Assembly: GCA_013399115.1 (NCBI GenBank)
Contig: VXAA01004252.1
Coordinates: forward strand, 62,001-126,000
DNA length: 64,000 nucleotides
From: Anseranas semipalmata
Lineage: Eukaryota > Chordata > Aves > Anseriformes > Anseranatidae
Direction: 5' to 3'
Shown: one piece after another, positions 15,296 through 29,333 of the stretch
Layout: each line of letters opens with the position of its first letter
How positions within the stretch are numbered: the first letter of the stretch is position 1
Notes under the pieces: generated by a model
Databases searched by the model: none
Told to the model about the DNA's origin: nothing
What the model saw: only the letters and a program-made list of their open reading frames with translations
Translations under genes and position numbers: made by a program

Positions 15296-15960
15296 CATAC
15301 AATCACAGAATAATAGAATGGTTTGGATCTTCCTTAAAGATCATCTAGTTCCAACCATGGGCAGTGACAGCTCCCACTAGATCAAAGCCCCATCCAACCT
15401 GGCCTTGAACACCTCCAGGGATGGGGCATCCACAGCTTCTCTGGGCAACCTCTTCCAGTGCCTCACCACCCTCTGAGTAAAGAATTTCTTCTTAATATCT
15501 AATCTAAATCTCCCGTCTTTTAGTTTAAAGCCATTACCCCTTGTCCTTTCACTACACTCCCTGACAAAGAGTCCTTCCCCATCTTTCCTGTAGGTCCGCT
15601 TTAGGTACTGCAAGGCTGCTTAAGGTCTCCCTGGAGCCTTCTCTTCTCCAGGCTGAACAACCCCAACTCTCTCAGCCTTTCTTTATAGGAGAGGTGCTCC
15701 AGCCCTCTGATCATCTTTGTGGCCCTCCCCTGGAGTCGCTCCAATGGGTCCATGTCCTTCTTGTGCTGGGGACCCCAGAGCTGAACACTGACCTCAGGAG
15801 GGGTCTCACAAGAGCGGAGTAGAGTGGGACAATCACCTCCCTCGACCTGCTGGTCATGCTTCTTTTGATGCAGCCCCGGATACAGTTGGCCTTCTGGGCT
15901 GCAAGTGCATACTGCCATCTCACGTTGAGCTTCTCATCAACCAACACCCCCAAGTCATCA
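15296..15960 (-). mobile_element. CR1 LINE fragment with broken reverse-transcriptase end
   Basis: Read on the - strand, it gives [35 protein letters not shown], then in a second frame [16 protein letters not shown] and [20 protein letters not shown], then YRKDGEGLF, FKLKDGRFRLD and RLPREAVDAPSLEVFKARLD. These are the C-terminal blocks of the CR1 reverse transcriptase, and the 3' end shows attctattattctgtgatt. The frame shifts at least twice, so the copy is dead. A 13-base A tract at 15963-15975 marks the 5' break. Confidence 0.93.
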
Positions 15961-16324
15961 AAGAAAAAAAAAAAAGCCATCTTTCCTCATTCCTGTACAC
16001 CATGCACTTTCCCGCCACCAGTCGCCCCCTCCTGCTACTCCACACTGAACAGCACGCGCTTCCGAAGAAGCACAGGCTCCCGTGAGGGCTATGTGTGTAT
16101 GGTACATGGGGACTGAGGACACAGGCCTTTGCAGGCATTATCTGAAACAGTACTTTTAATTATGTCTAGTCCTGGATATGGAAAACAGCTACCTCAGAAG
16201 CTTCTAGTGATTGTTATCATTGTGGTATGCTTTGGCAGATCTTGAAGTATAAATATTCACCAGTCTTCTACACCAGTCTTCTAGCTTAGCTGCTTTCTTG
16301 GTCCCTCACGCTGTTTTATTCCTG

Positions 16325-16363
16325 TTTTTTTTTTNTGTTTTTTTTTTTTTTTTTTTTTTTTTT
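16325..16363. repeat. Poly(T) tract with one ambiguous base
   Basis: A long T run broken by one N (16335) and a G. The N probably reflects sequencing slippage. Confidence 0.9.
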
Positions 16364-17356
16364 AGCTGAGAGATAAGGCAACAGGATGAAGATTAAAGAA
16401 AACAAAATCTCCATGCTTATCACAGTACATGTATTCCTGTTACAGACTATAAATAGCTATTCTGCTTCACACAGCTGTTAGAAGTCAAGATTCACATCAC
16501 AGAGTAGAGCGTATCGCACCACATCACCTACACAAGCCTTAATCTACAAGCTAACTATGAAGTTGATTTCTTCTGTGGTGCTGTCAGTCTTTCATTTTAC
16601 TTTATCAGAAAGTGGTCTGTATTTTAGTTGCACAGATTAGGTTTCAAGCCTTTCGCCTGGAGGATTTTAAATCAATTCTTAATATAGTGTTTTGATACAT
16701 ACAGAAATTTTAAGACTACAAATAAATTGGGGCACTTGGTGTAATATTTCAGTTTATCTGAGAGCTTTCAAGGCTAAAGATAAAGGATGCATCAACATGA
16801 CCTATGTTTTTAACAGTGCACCAGCAATTTTGTGAAAATGCAAAGAATAAAGTCAGAAAAGAAATATACCTTTACATTTTTGGGGAAGCTACTGTAATTG
16901 CCAACTTATAAAATCACCATGGTTTGCTACTTTAATTTATCTTGACATAAAGCATAACTCATTAAAAAAGTATATATGTATATGTTTGAATCAGTGAGTT
17001 TCAAAGGATAAGTAATACCCTCAAGAAAACAGTTAGGGTACCTGTTTTTTAGGGAAGAAAACTATGGCTACTAGAATTGAGGAAGGTGTATATTTTAATC
17101 TATATTATTATATATGTACAAGCCAAAACTTAACACCTGAAGCTGTTTCACAGTAGATAGTTTTCTGAGCCTTTTGATCCTCTCTCAGCTTTTCATTCTG
17201 ATTTCAGGATCAAAATTCTGCCCTTTTTAAGGTAAATATTGGTACTTCCCTTAATATCTCTTGAGTCAGGAATTCCACCCAAGTTGTATAAACACAGGCA
17301 AAATAAAGACTAAGGAGCAGTACTTGCAGATTCTACTGAATTAAGCCTACTACAGA

Positions 17357-17411
17357 CATTGATTAATAATCTCTCACATGACATCATTACGTGAGGCATC
17401 ATTAATCAATG
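17357..17411. repeat. Imperfect palindrome of 55 bp
   Basis: The left arm cattgattaataat pairs with the right arm atcattaatcaatg (13 of 14), and an inner ctcac/gtgag pair extends it. The centre carries tgacatca. Confidence 0.7.
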
Positions 17412-19470
17412 ACTAAAGTAAAGTCAGATCAGGAGCTCATGATGAGTCTTTAGTATAATGGGCAGATACCAAATATATTAGCAAATGCTAGGAACTTGTG
17501 AAAGAATGAAAGAGATTTATATTTCTTTTTGTCAGGCTGCCAGCATTCAAATCATTCAAAGTGAATGGTTTAAGTGATTCCTATATTTCTTTCCAAGCCT
17601 TTTTTAAGAGCCAGTTACCAGTAAGGAGTACAAAATATTAATCTTTTCATTTTAAATCTATTTCCATTTTTAGTAGGGCTTTTCCAGCTGGTCAGCATAT
17701 ATTTAAATTATGCTTCTTTTTACATGAAAGGAAACAATCTAGGAAGGAAAAGTGACTTTTACAAGTGAAAGCGGCAAGCTGGACAGATGTTTTCCGCTTA
17801 CCCTCATACTTCTGAAAATGTTAGCTAGGGCTCCTTTCCTCCCTCTGGTGGAACTTATAGCTGATTCTCCAAGTGATGCTCTTCCCTTCAGGTGGAATAC
17901 AATGATGCTTCCCAACACCACTGAGTTTATTCCATCATTTCTTATACTTCTCATCTTGCAAACTGTGGTTCAGGTTAATTTGCATAAACCAATTCCATTT
18001 TCAGGACACATTTATAAAGTCATTTACATAGTTGACAATGGCGTTTCAGTGGAAGATTCATAGTGTGGCTTCTGGTCTCTTGCTAATTGAGGTTAGAAAG
18101 GCGTTACTGATGTAAAAATAATAATGATATCCTGCAACTCAGTACAAACCTACCAATAATTCAGCTCTGGGAAGAAAACAATCTTTTCATATTCCCTTCT
18201 TAAATGTCATTTAAAATCCTCATTTGTATTCCATGAAATAAAACTGTATCCACCAGTGTGTTACAGTCTCCCAATAAGAGCTTCAATTGTTTTGCTGATC
18301 ACAGTATATGTAAACAATTTTATTAAGTTTGTATTCTCCAGAGTTCTAGGAAAACTAAGTTCTTAAAAGACAGAAGATGAACAGTTATACTGATTTTAGA
18401 AACTCGGCTAGTACTTACTGCTATCAAAGTTCACATGATACTCCTGAAAGCCTGTGCAGTTTTATATAAAACAGTTCATTGAAGAATCTCAAAGTTAAGC
18501 TGTACCAACTTGAACACCTTAGTTTACAGGTGGCAAAAGTGCACCACAGAGGATCATACTTTCATTTTTAGGTGGCTGATATTCACATTCCTTATACCCT
18601 GTGAGTGCCCAGCATAGATTCAATGTCTTTTGACAAGTCTGCCAGATTCTTTTTGAGAATTCTGGCAGATAGAGACAGTTGAGTATCTCAGCTCCCTTTG
18701 CATATCTCCTGCACAGCATAACCTCCTTGCTTTCGTAATTGTATGGATCATATACGAGGCTTTAAGTTACTTCTACCTCTTCCCATATTTTCTTCCAGCC
18801 TAAGCAGGTTTCACACCCTTTTCTATCTCACTTCCCCAATAGAGAAGGCTTGCCCAGCTGTACTGGGAGGATATGTCTCCTGGCCAGACTGCCCCCAAAG
18901 ACAACTGTGTTTGTCTATTTATATATATAAAAAAGTTCTTATTATGAATCTGTTAAAGGGTGGTAGGTATTGAATATTTCTTGATAATATTTAATATGGA
19001 ATTTTGCTCCATAAGATTCTGTGATTCCTAGAATAGATTCTCATTACCAGCAGTGCAAGTTTAGACACAGAGCTCATATTTAGTCCATGATAGATCATGA
19101 CATTGAACAGCCTCACATGAAAGCTCTTTATATATTGCTGTTTGGTGATATGAGTGAACATGATTTTGCAAACTTGTCTGCACATTCTGTATTTTTTTCA
19201 TGAAATCAGAAAATCCAAGGCAGCACCATCATAACATATAGCTTATTTTCCCAAGATGTAAAATATTTCTAATGAAAAAGTTTTCCCACTTTATCCTAAA
19301 ATTTAAATAATATATTTTTATATATTAACATATTAATATATTTTTATTAAATTTGTGCTCCTATTATTTTTTTCCTTCAAATGGCTGGTTCACTGCTAAA
19401 ATGTGGCAGAAACATAATGCTCAAAATTACTTATAAGATACTAGAGGATTCATAAGGGTTTTAAAGTATC

Positions 19471-19668
19471 TGGGAGAGGTATCATTGCATTTGTATATAA
19501 CTTACAAGATGGACTGTATCACACAGCTCCATTGTAATGCAAACAATGATCACTCCTCTCCCGCTGACTTTGGGGGAGGTATCATGTCTTTGCATATAGT
19601 TTACATGATGGATCAGGTCATTTGATTCTATTGTAATGCAAATAGTGGACATTCTTCTACCGGCTTTT
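19471..19668. repeat. Diverged tandem duplication of about 100 bp with octamer motifs
   Basis: Copy 1 is 19471-19570 and copy 2 is 19571-19668. Both open with tggg[ag]gaggtatcat and share ttgtaatgcaaa. They are about two-thirds identical by eye. Each has an octamer-like element at the same place: ATGCAAAC (19537-19544) and ATGCAAAT (19636-19643). Confidence 0.75.
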
Positions 19669-22600
19669 AATTATACTTTCTTTCCTAAAGCACGCTGCAT
19701 TTCAAGACCTTAGAGCATATTAGTAAAAAATTATTAAAGAGGCCTCTGAACATCCTTGGCAAGAAATCCATGTTTTAGTAACAAGGAAACAGAGGAACAG
19801 AGATGTTTAAGATTTGGCCCCATCCCATTCATTTATTTTGCAAGTTTAGAATCCAGTATCGTCATTCTCCATCCTGCATATCACTTCCCAGACACTCTTT
19901 CTGAGCCAGGATCTGCACTGTGTGCTGCAGGAGATATGAGAAAAGACTGCCCTTCTGCCCTTCCTCCAGGCAGTAGTGTGTGAGCCTACACTTTCTGTGA
20001 CCATGTTAGGAGGTGCAAAGGCAAAATTAGATCTAGACTTGCTCTCCTAGCAAGTCACTGAGATTCTTCTCTGGGACTTGGCTCAGGATCCCCTTCCTGT
20101 CTTTCAGGTTTCCTTTGACTCATAAAGATCATGACTCAGATCTGACAGTGGTAGATCCAGTGTGTCACATGCACAGGTATGTTGAACTTGAACAAACACA
20201 CAGTACGTGCTGGACACATTAGACTTATATCAGATCAACTGCATACCTGCAGTGGCTCCAGTGCCTTTCCAGTCTGAGCTTTGGCACAGGAAGAGCTGAT
20301 CTGCAAGTGCCAAGCACGTCTCAGCCACTAGAGCCAGGTGCTTCAGACCTGCCTTGCTTGTTGTCTGTTTTTGCTGTCCTTTCCAGACTTTTTCTATTAT
20401 TAATTTCTTATGAACTGGAATCTCTAGAAAAAGCCTGAAGCAATATGCAGTCATTCACATTGTAGTTGGTCATGATTTGTTCAGATACAGAAAATTTCAT
20501 TTCCTAAAACAGAATCATGTGTCCAGAATCATCCCTGCCCTTAGTGTGGTCAGTGATGATCCATGAAGGGGGAATATAGTCTAAAGTTTATACCACTGAC
20601 TTGTCTATGCTATAGACAGTGGTCTACGCTGTTCAGCATGGAGCCATCAGGGGAACTCTTGAAACCAGGTCCATGACCATATATCCTGTTAAGAAATGGC
20701 CATGCTATCTGGAGCACGAGGAGAATACTTCATTTATATGGAGGAGGGGAACCTGGAGTATGCCTGGTCATGGGCATACTGACCTGTATTCTGGGGTGTC
20801 CTTTCCTGGAATAGCACTGCTCAATAACACTTACCCCACCAAGCCTGTAATACTGGCTTTTAATGCTGGCCTTGTGACACAACTTGCATGCTTCTTCAAC
20901 AGAAATGCCTTAGGGAAAAGAGTACTCCCTGTCTTCTTACTTGGGGCTCTGCTCACGCCACCCATGCAGAGCCAGAAAGCCTTCCAGCAGCTCTGCAACT
21001 TCAAGTTCTTCTGTAAAGCTAGCAGACTTATGCAGGGGTATACACTCACCCATGCACCTGAACCTGCTTCATCACTATGGATCTGAACAGAGATGTCTGG
21101 AACAACCAGCACATGCAGAGTACCCCTCTGTCCCCACCTTCCTGGCTTACAGAGAATGCCTGCTCCCTGTCAGTGCTTAGAAATGACTGTGAATATGTAT
21201 GTAACCACAGCAGCTGAGAGGTCTAAAGCAAATGACGCTCTTATGTAGGCAGCAAGGTGAGTTATGGAGCTGGCATGATGCAGTAAAAGAGCTAGGCAGA
21301 TATACGCTGGGTTTGGCCATTTAAAGAACCTGCAGTATAAATGCATGCAAAGTACTCCAGGCTGCAGTACCCTAATTGAGAAAGTATCTGGAGCACCCAA
21401 AATGAAAGTGTATGTACAACTTCTGAGATTACAGACAAGATTATTTTACACAGACATTTCCTGAGTTTCCACAACCAAATGCCAGGATATCCTGATCTTC
21501 TTAGAATATCTTCTTCCAGGGAATGCTACCCATCCCAAAACATATTTTGCCACAAGAGGACATTAAGGCAGTCAAACTAAGCAGTAACAAAATTTGTCTA
21601 TACTAGAATATACTATTTAAATTTTGGTGTGAAATTATCTGTTTGACAGATGCTAAAACAGAGTGCTCTAGGGAAATATAATAAATGTCAGCAGAGGATC
21701 ATGAAGACAGATAACATGATTACTAAAGCATAGCCTTTAAATATATACATAATGCATCACTAATGACAGCCTTATTGAATAACAGCTTTTATTTTTAATA
21801 AATGAGATTATCCTAATAATCTTATTTAAAGAAAAATGTTCTTTGTAAATAAAGATTCATGAATATGAAGTTCAGACATACACAATGTCTACATTTTCTT
21901 TCACACTGGTGGGGTATATGGACACTTAGTATTTCTGCAGTAAACTAACATTTGCATTTTAACTTTGAGTTTCCAGGTAAAGTATAATTAATTTGAAGTA
22001 TCATTTAGCATATGCAGTCAACTCAAGAGCATCACTCTGAGTAGAGTTAGCTTGTGTATCATGTTGTCTCCATCTTTCCCAAAACATTCTGGGGAAAGTT
22101 ACTCTGTAGAAACCATCAACCTGAGCCTTTCCCCTCATTTGGGATCTCAGAAGAGAGTTAGATTTGGGTAAAAGGATTCAGTTGAAACATCAGATTTCCT
22201 TGGTAAAAGGACTCAAAAATATCAACCCATCTTTACTTGGCTATGCAGAACTAAAGACGGCAATTAGCTAAGGGGATGGTGGTCATCTGAGCAGCAGGGA
22301 CACAAAATGGTGATTTCTAGGATGGATAAGCTGAAAAAAGCCTCTTCAGCAATGCATAAAAGGGAAAGAAAATGTATTAGATAAGATCACTGCTTAATTT
22401 GTCACAAGTCAAACAGTAGGGTACAGAGTTCCAGCAGGTCAAGGCCAACACTCAGAGAGAAAAGATGTAAAGGCAGCCTTGGCAGACTTTGAGCCATAAG
22501 CCAGGATGGAATCTACAAGAGCACTGCTGGTGGGCCTTGAACCAAGGAGAAACTCACCATTGGGCATGACCTGTTGGACTTCAAGACATCCACAAAAGGA

Positions 22601-25600
22601 TGCAGGCTTGGTGGACTTGAATTGTGGGTAAATTGGGTAGAAACCTTTTTGTCCTGCAGGCAATTCTCCAGACCTTTTGTCTAACACGACCACCAAAGGG
22701 ACAAAAGATTTTGGTTACTGTTGAATTATGGGGTTTAGGGGTATGAGTTGTGTCTATACAGTGGATGCTTGTATGTGGTGGCAGACATTTGTAGACTGTC
22801 ATTAATTCTAACTCATATAACACATATTTTTTGCCTGTACAAGTGAGCTAATGATTTTTCTTGTTATTTTCAAGTGAATAGGATTACTTCTGTCAGTGAA
22901 TGTGCTGTGGGAGCTGAAATCTTTCTTCATGGTGTACCATAAAACATAATCTAAGTTTGGTTCTAACTACATTTACAAGAAACCATGAAAAGAACCTGTA
23001 GCTTTTAATTCTGAAATATAACGATCCTTTCTACATTGTAATTAATGCTCCTTTCTGCACTGTAGTTACTTCAGTCTTTGATTCCATGCCATAAAAATTG
23101 AATACATTTTTTTACTGACTTCATTAAGAGCTAGATCAGGTCTTCAAATTTTCATACCACAGTACAAATTTTTGCCACCACAGTACAGGAAGCCACATAG
23201 TCCCATTAGCACCATGCTCCGGTGCACCAGTACATCCAGTAGTCAGCCCTGTTGTTGTGGTCCATGCAACAGTCTAAGAAAATGATCATTAAAAAGGTGC
23301 TTTCGATGGCTAATTTCTTTGTGATGTTCTTTCTGGAAAACAAGGGACTTACAAGAGCTTTTGCAGATTTGTGTTCAGGCATTAGTTTCTCTAATTAGTC
23401 ATCAAACAAATCATTCTGAGCATGATTTGTTGACCTATGAGGAAACTACAGAGAATTACGGAAGCACATGATGTTTTTATTTTTTTCAAGTAAAATCTCT
23501 GGTGGCCAAGCACAAAGCTACCACAAAGCTAGATGAGAATCCAGGAATCTTGATTCACATTCCCATTTTTGCCTTTCTTGACAAGGAGACAACCATGATG
23601 CCTACCCTATTAGTCTTCAGAAGTGTGCTGTAGGAAAATGCTCTGCCTAGATACAGGTCTGCAAAATTGCTCTCCCCTCCCTGAAATTCATTGCGCTTAA
23701 AGTCTGTTTTTATTGAATTCTCTATTTTGACTGGTGAAAGCCTTTCCTACATGTCTGAAAGGTCAAAACAAACAGAACTCAAATCATCAAATTACTGTTT
23801 AATTGCATCTTATGAAGCATTGGAACTGTATGCTCCAGTCATCCTGTACATTTGTTTTACTGAAATGAAAAATTACTTTGACTTCCACTTTTTATTTTAA
23901 ATGTATTAGTCCTCCTCTTTAGACATTACAGTTATTAATGTTCAGGCTACCGCAATGGCTCTGAATTCTTATCACTCATTCAGCTGATATTATTACCCAG
24001 TCAAAGCTGACATCAGAAATGGTACCTTAATATGAGAGAAAGAAATCATGACTAGAATTATTCATAGATTACACAGCATACACTACTTGGAAGACAAAGA
24101 ATTGGCGGAGCTGTTGTTTTAATAAAAATTTATAGCCCGATCCAAAGTCAATACAAAAATTCTCCATGACCTCAGTAGATTTTGATTCTAGCCCTTTGTA
24201 ATGAAATTTAGGAGGGAGACCAGCAGCTGGGTCCGTAGCCTTTCTTCTCTATTCTGATGCAATTTAACAGCACTGACAAGAAATCTATAACAATACAGCA
24301 GTTATGTGGGTGTGTTCCCCGCAGAATCAAACAAGAGATGTAGCAGCCTGTACTACTAAAAAGTAGCTGAAGGAAAGAATAAGCAGAATCACAGTATTTA
24401 GCAACAACAATTAGGTAAATAATAATCATATTTAGATGTTATTATCCATGAGCAAAGATAAAGCTCAATACTTCCCAAACGTAGCTTATATCAAAATCAG
24501 GGGAAAGAAGCCTTCACTGCTAGTCAAAAAAAAAAAAAAAGGGTTGTAAAGGTGAAAAAGACTACATTTTCTTACTTCAAATATTTTCTTCAATTGCAGA
24601 TACTTTCTGCTGATGCTACCTAACATATTGCTTCTCCTTCCTCAGCTGGTGCTTTGCTGCTGAAGCGTGCCTGGCAGGCCCTCTTCCTGAGGCCTCCCTG
24701 AGGAGCACATTTTACTATGACTGGAAAAACTGAGACAATACTGAAATCATGAATAAAAAAATAATGCGATACACATTACAGCCACAGATGTATATAAATA
24801 CACATGGTAAATTTTGTTCTAAGCGTATTTAGTGAGTTGTAAAATCTTATCATGAGTTGAGATGACTTGTCAACCTGTAATCATATACATGTACAAAGCT
24901 ATGAGACAGAAATTCTTTACAGGTACAAAGTGTTAATGGTCTTTTGAACCTTTGTATGGAAAGGCCCAGGCATGGATGAGTACAATTCTGTATGTTCAAG
25001 GAAGCTCCCCTGATTCCCAGCAATGCAGTATTATCAAAGAATACAGGACTTCCCAAAGGATGAATCTTGTCCAGTTAGTATCTTGTAAAACCAATAAAGG
25101 GCTATTTTGGCAGACACTTGATAAAGATTTTCATTTAAAGACCCTAGAACATAGTTTCAAAGCACAATAAGAAAAGGTAATTCCAGAGCTTAACCCAGAA
25201 AGAAGTTGCTGTCTTTGATGGAAGTACATTAAGATCAGAAACAGCCATAGTTCTCTTTGGCAGCATTTAATAATGTTTTGAATCATTGTAATGGGTGAAA
25301 CTGAGAGGTTTGCTTGTATTTGCAGTGATTTACATATGTTCTTATCATTAAAGAACTTCAATAACAAATGCACATACTATCCTGCTTGTGACTTCCATTA
25401 TTAATTCTTTGCTTGACAATTTGGACAGCAACAGCAGCAGTTCTGATCAGCCTCCTTCAAACATTCAAGGTCTTAAGGAAGGTGTGGTCTCACATGACAT
25501 CTTCTTTTTTCATGATGGCAGTATTTGGAGAATACAATCAGGAAGAATAAAGATGACGATATCCTAAGTTCAGTGTTAGTTTTATGGGAGGAAACACCTG

Positions 25601-25664
25601 ACTGACTGGACAGAGTTTGTTTTAGCAGATGCATTTTGAAGACGCTCAGTTCCTAAATAGCATT

Positions 25665-25730
25665 AGAATAAATCAGGATATTAAGTGAAAAGGATACAGA
25701 ATAAATCAGGATATTAAGTGAAAAGGATAC
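25665..25730. repeat. Perfect 33-bp tandem duplication
   Basis: The unit beginning agaataaatcaggatatt occurs at 25665-25697 and, without any difference, at 25698-25730. Perfect identity suggests a recent duplication or an assembly artefact. Confidence 0.95.
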
Positions 25731-26222
25731 TGATGAAAGATGCTCTTTATTCCTTTTTGAAGACACCGAATTCTAATTATTTTGTGATCTAGTTCTGTTT
25801 CTACATGGTTGATGCAATAGTTTTATTCAGAAATGTCTCATCAGCTATTACTTAATTGCACAATGGATCAAGCTTTAACTAGCAGTTTTATTTTTTTAAT
25901 AATTGCAGATTACTACTTAAGAAAACAGTGATTGAAATATTTCATACTAACATAATATAATGCAATAACAGCTTTTCAACTCTCTAATGATGCCTGCAAC
26001 TTGTTAGGTTGTTTTCACAGTCTGTAACTGTTGAAAGTAGAGGGTTAATCATGATGACTATGAAAACCTGTTTATCAAACATGTAAGAACACTGACATTT
26101 TGGTTACTTATTTAATAATTCAATGATAATATTGTCATTATTATTACCATATTAATAAGATTACTGGGCTTTCAGTTGTGTATTGGAAGTTTGATTATAC
26201 AGGATCTGTCCGGACAGCTTCC

Positions 26223-26275
26223 TTGTTTGTTTTTTGTTGTTGTTGTTGTTTTCTTTGTTTGTTTTTTAATGTTTT
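26223..26275. repeat. T-rich GTT microsatellite
   Basis: Five TTG units in a T-rich context, 26235-26250, with further gttt words on both sides. Confidence 0.8.
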
Positions 26276-29045
26276 TTTGATAGAGTCATGGAGTAATCTA
26301 CTAATAAAATATATGGGCTGTTTGCTACGTAAATGTATTCATCTAGTTTAATTGGAGACGGCAAAGAGAACCAATAAATGGTAGCTAGCAATAAGAAAAG
26401 GTTCCAGTTGGTAGGACATGTGGGGCACCCCTTTATAAAGGATCTCTTTTATAAAGAAAAGAAAAAAGGGGAGTTATTATTCATCAATATTTTGGGGAAA
26501 GGAGGCTGACATACACATTGCCTAAGCAGGGTGTCTGACAGTAACTGACCTATGCAGGCTACTATTAAAAGATTGTGAAAACACAGTTAAAACACATAAG
26601 CTTGCAGACTGCATAAAGCTTATTTTTTTTTACTTGCTTTTTCTTCCTATATGTTGTCTTTGATAAACAGAACGTTGATCTGTCATCTTAAAACCACTTG
26701 TTGACTCCTTGCTTAGGCTTCCTGACAGGAAGAACTGGGGACGCTTAGAACAGCTGGAGTTGCACCTGCTAATCAAGCACAGCTGGTTTACAAATCCAGG
26801 CAGTTGAGGGCACGGCTCCCATGCAGGACAGCTTCCAGGGAATGCACCACAAAGCAAGCAGAAATAGCAATTAACCACGTCAACATAAAACTTGTATTTA
26901 TTTCACAGACGCATTCTGTGAAATGATTAATATGAACAAAACCGATCAATGGAAATACAACACAAACACAGCGAATCTTAATGATACCCAGTCGACCTCT
27001 ATGCTCAGCCTCTGTTGTGAGACAGAATCGTTGATTTCATTGTTGTAATGTCAGGAGAACTATAAAATTAACTTTTCTATGAGGCACTTTCAGTGTATGA
27101 AAAAAATACAAATTCAATACAATAAAAATGGATTTGAAACATTAATCATGTCAGTATCATTTCCATGCTTTGCTGTAAGAAACTGTGAAGAACTGAACTG
27201 CTATTTATAAATTGTATATAGATAGACTCAATATGCTATTTCACAACATCACAAGCAGTTTATAGACATATATACCATGAGTTGTGAAGACCTTATGTGG
27301 CTAATTGGAAGTTTATTCTATAGAACGTGTAAGTGAAAATTAAAAACAATCCCCTTAACAATAAATTATAACTACAATCGGAATGTGTAGATGTACTTTT
27401 ACCTAGTTATGTATAAATACATATTTACTAAAAAAATGAAATAAGAAAATAGTCATGGGGAAAATAAAAGACAGGTGACAGAATATGCAAATACTGTAAA
27501 GAAAGTTCTTTTCACATAGCAGTGTCATAAACAATTTGTTTGGATGGTTATAAAGGAAAAAAAAGTAAATAAAATTATATATAATAATGAGAGACTCATC
27601 CCTGCTGTCACTAAAACACATTTTCCTTCTGCTTTGGGGAACCACAATTTCACCCTCTGGTTATGAATTGTTACTGCAAAAACCATCACCCTAACCCTTA
27701 ATCAGCAATTGTGTTTGAAGAGCATATTGCTGCTAAGAGAGCCCTGGTTCAAATTTGTAGCACTCATGAAGAAGCTTTTCTCAGAATCTGCTCATTTTCT
27801 ATAAATTTTACATTTACATACAATTTTGCTGTTTTAAGCATGTAATTCTTTAAGGAACCTCTTTGTCCTGGCAAAGTTAAGAAATGGGCCCATTTGTGAA
27901 CTTCAGATGGTTTTATCATGAACAGAATCTTTAATCTAGTGACAGTACATTTCCCTTTCTTGAAACAACTGATATATTTCCCTGAGCTGATGTAAACCAA
28001 GTCTCAATTCATCAGTGATGGCAGCTTGCAAACTGCAGTAAGAATTGCTGCTCTCCAGACAAAAATCGATGGAGATTTGCCTCACACTGCACAGCATGAG
28101 GGATAGTTCTGCAGTTTGTTACTCCTCCTTTGCCTTTTCTTCAACTTTGTACATGCAACTAATGCCTTAGTTGAAATTTTGGATAAACTGTTTAAATTAA
28201 CAAGTATTAAACTACAGGGCGAATTTCTGCATTACTCGTTTTACTCTTTACAGTGCTGTTTGAGATGTGGGCATCCAGATGTGCCTAAAGAGAAAATAAA
28301 AGAACAACAGCTTCTCAACATCTATCTTAAAGTTGGGCTGATACAAGACTAACGTGTTAATTCAACATTGACAAGTGGAGAGAGAAGAAATGGTGCAATT
28401 AGCTGTGTTTTTGTGCACTGCAAAAGGATGCATGGGCTGTCTTACAGCAATTACATCGGTGTCAGCAGGAGAGCATAGGCCTTCATATTGACAAGTGTTA
28501 TTTTATTCTTCCTTCTGCAGCTCAGCCTGCCTAGAGACGCCTGTTACATTGAAATCTCATTGAAGCAGGAGCTTTGGGCTCCTGTTTATACAGCCTGTAT
28601 GATACAAGTAGGTCTTGGTCCAATACTGGGTCTCCTAAGTCCTACCAGAACACAAACAACCTAAATCAATGTGTAAGTCAATGGTATGGTAGCTTGTTGC
28701 GATTGGAAAAGCTTCTTTAGTCCAGTGGATGTTACACCTGGAATAGCAAAGCCTTCATCGACCCCAGGACATTGCTTTGTGCTACAGTACTGATAAACTG
28801 CCCTGCTATCACCTGGGGAAATCAATTCAATCCAGGGGTACACAGAGCGAGTTGCATCTTTAACACAAGGAGAAAAACCCATTTCTGATTAAGCTTAATG
28901 AACGGTTAAAGAATGAAGGAGAAATCATCTTTGCAAATGAAACTTAAATTGTTCCAAGGACTGAAGATTCAATAATAATGGAATCTGCATTTTTCCAGTT
29001 CAAGCTGCTGTACAGCTGTACCCTGCAGTAGCATGCCTGTTTGGT

Positions 29046-29065
29046 AAACAAACAAACAAACAAAA
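29046..29065. repeat. (CAAA)n repeat
   Basis: Four to five tandem aaac units just upstream of the BET1 CpG island. Confidence 0.85.
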
Positions 29066-29333
29066 GGAACATAAATAAAGCAGTCAGCACTGAATTTTAA
29101 TTTTGTGACTGCCTGCTACAACACAATCACGGTCTTCCCTTTTCAGACAACAAAACGGTAACGCACTGATGGCCTCGTGAAACGAAGGCCCGTGTTTGTT
29201 TGTTTTTCCCTTCTGGACCAATTCTTCAAGTCCAAGGCACTGAGTGAATTCACGGCAGGCTGTATTTAACACACTCGGTTCTTGTGAAGCTGCGGGGAGG
29301 TGACAACAGTCTCGGGGTTGAACTCGCTTTGAC

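Larger units (their letters stand above)
15961..29284. other. Gene-free DNA upstream of BET1
   Basis: Apart from the repeats listed separately, I see no exon. 15976-16140 is a GC-richer piece beside the CR1 5' break that I cannot name. An A-tract lies at 24526-24540. Short open frames such as those at 20619-21086 and 28116-28352 match nothing I know. Confidence 0.55.

Noticed and set aside
15601..15980. Open frames of 89-105 residues on the - strand as host genes
   Set aside because: They are pieces of the CR1 reverse transcriptase in shifted frames.
20619..21086. 155-residue open frame on the + strand
   Set aside because: Longest frame in the left region, but I recognise no family, and the composition looks like chance. 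No supporting splice sites or poly(A) signal noted.
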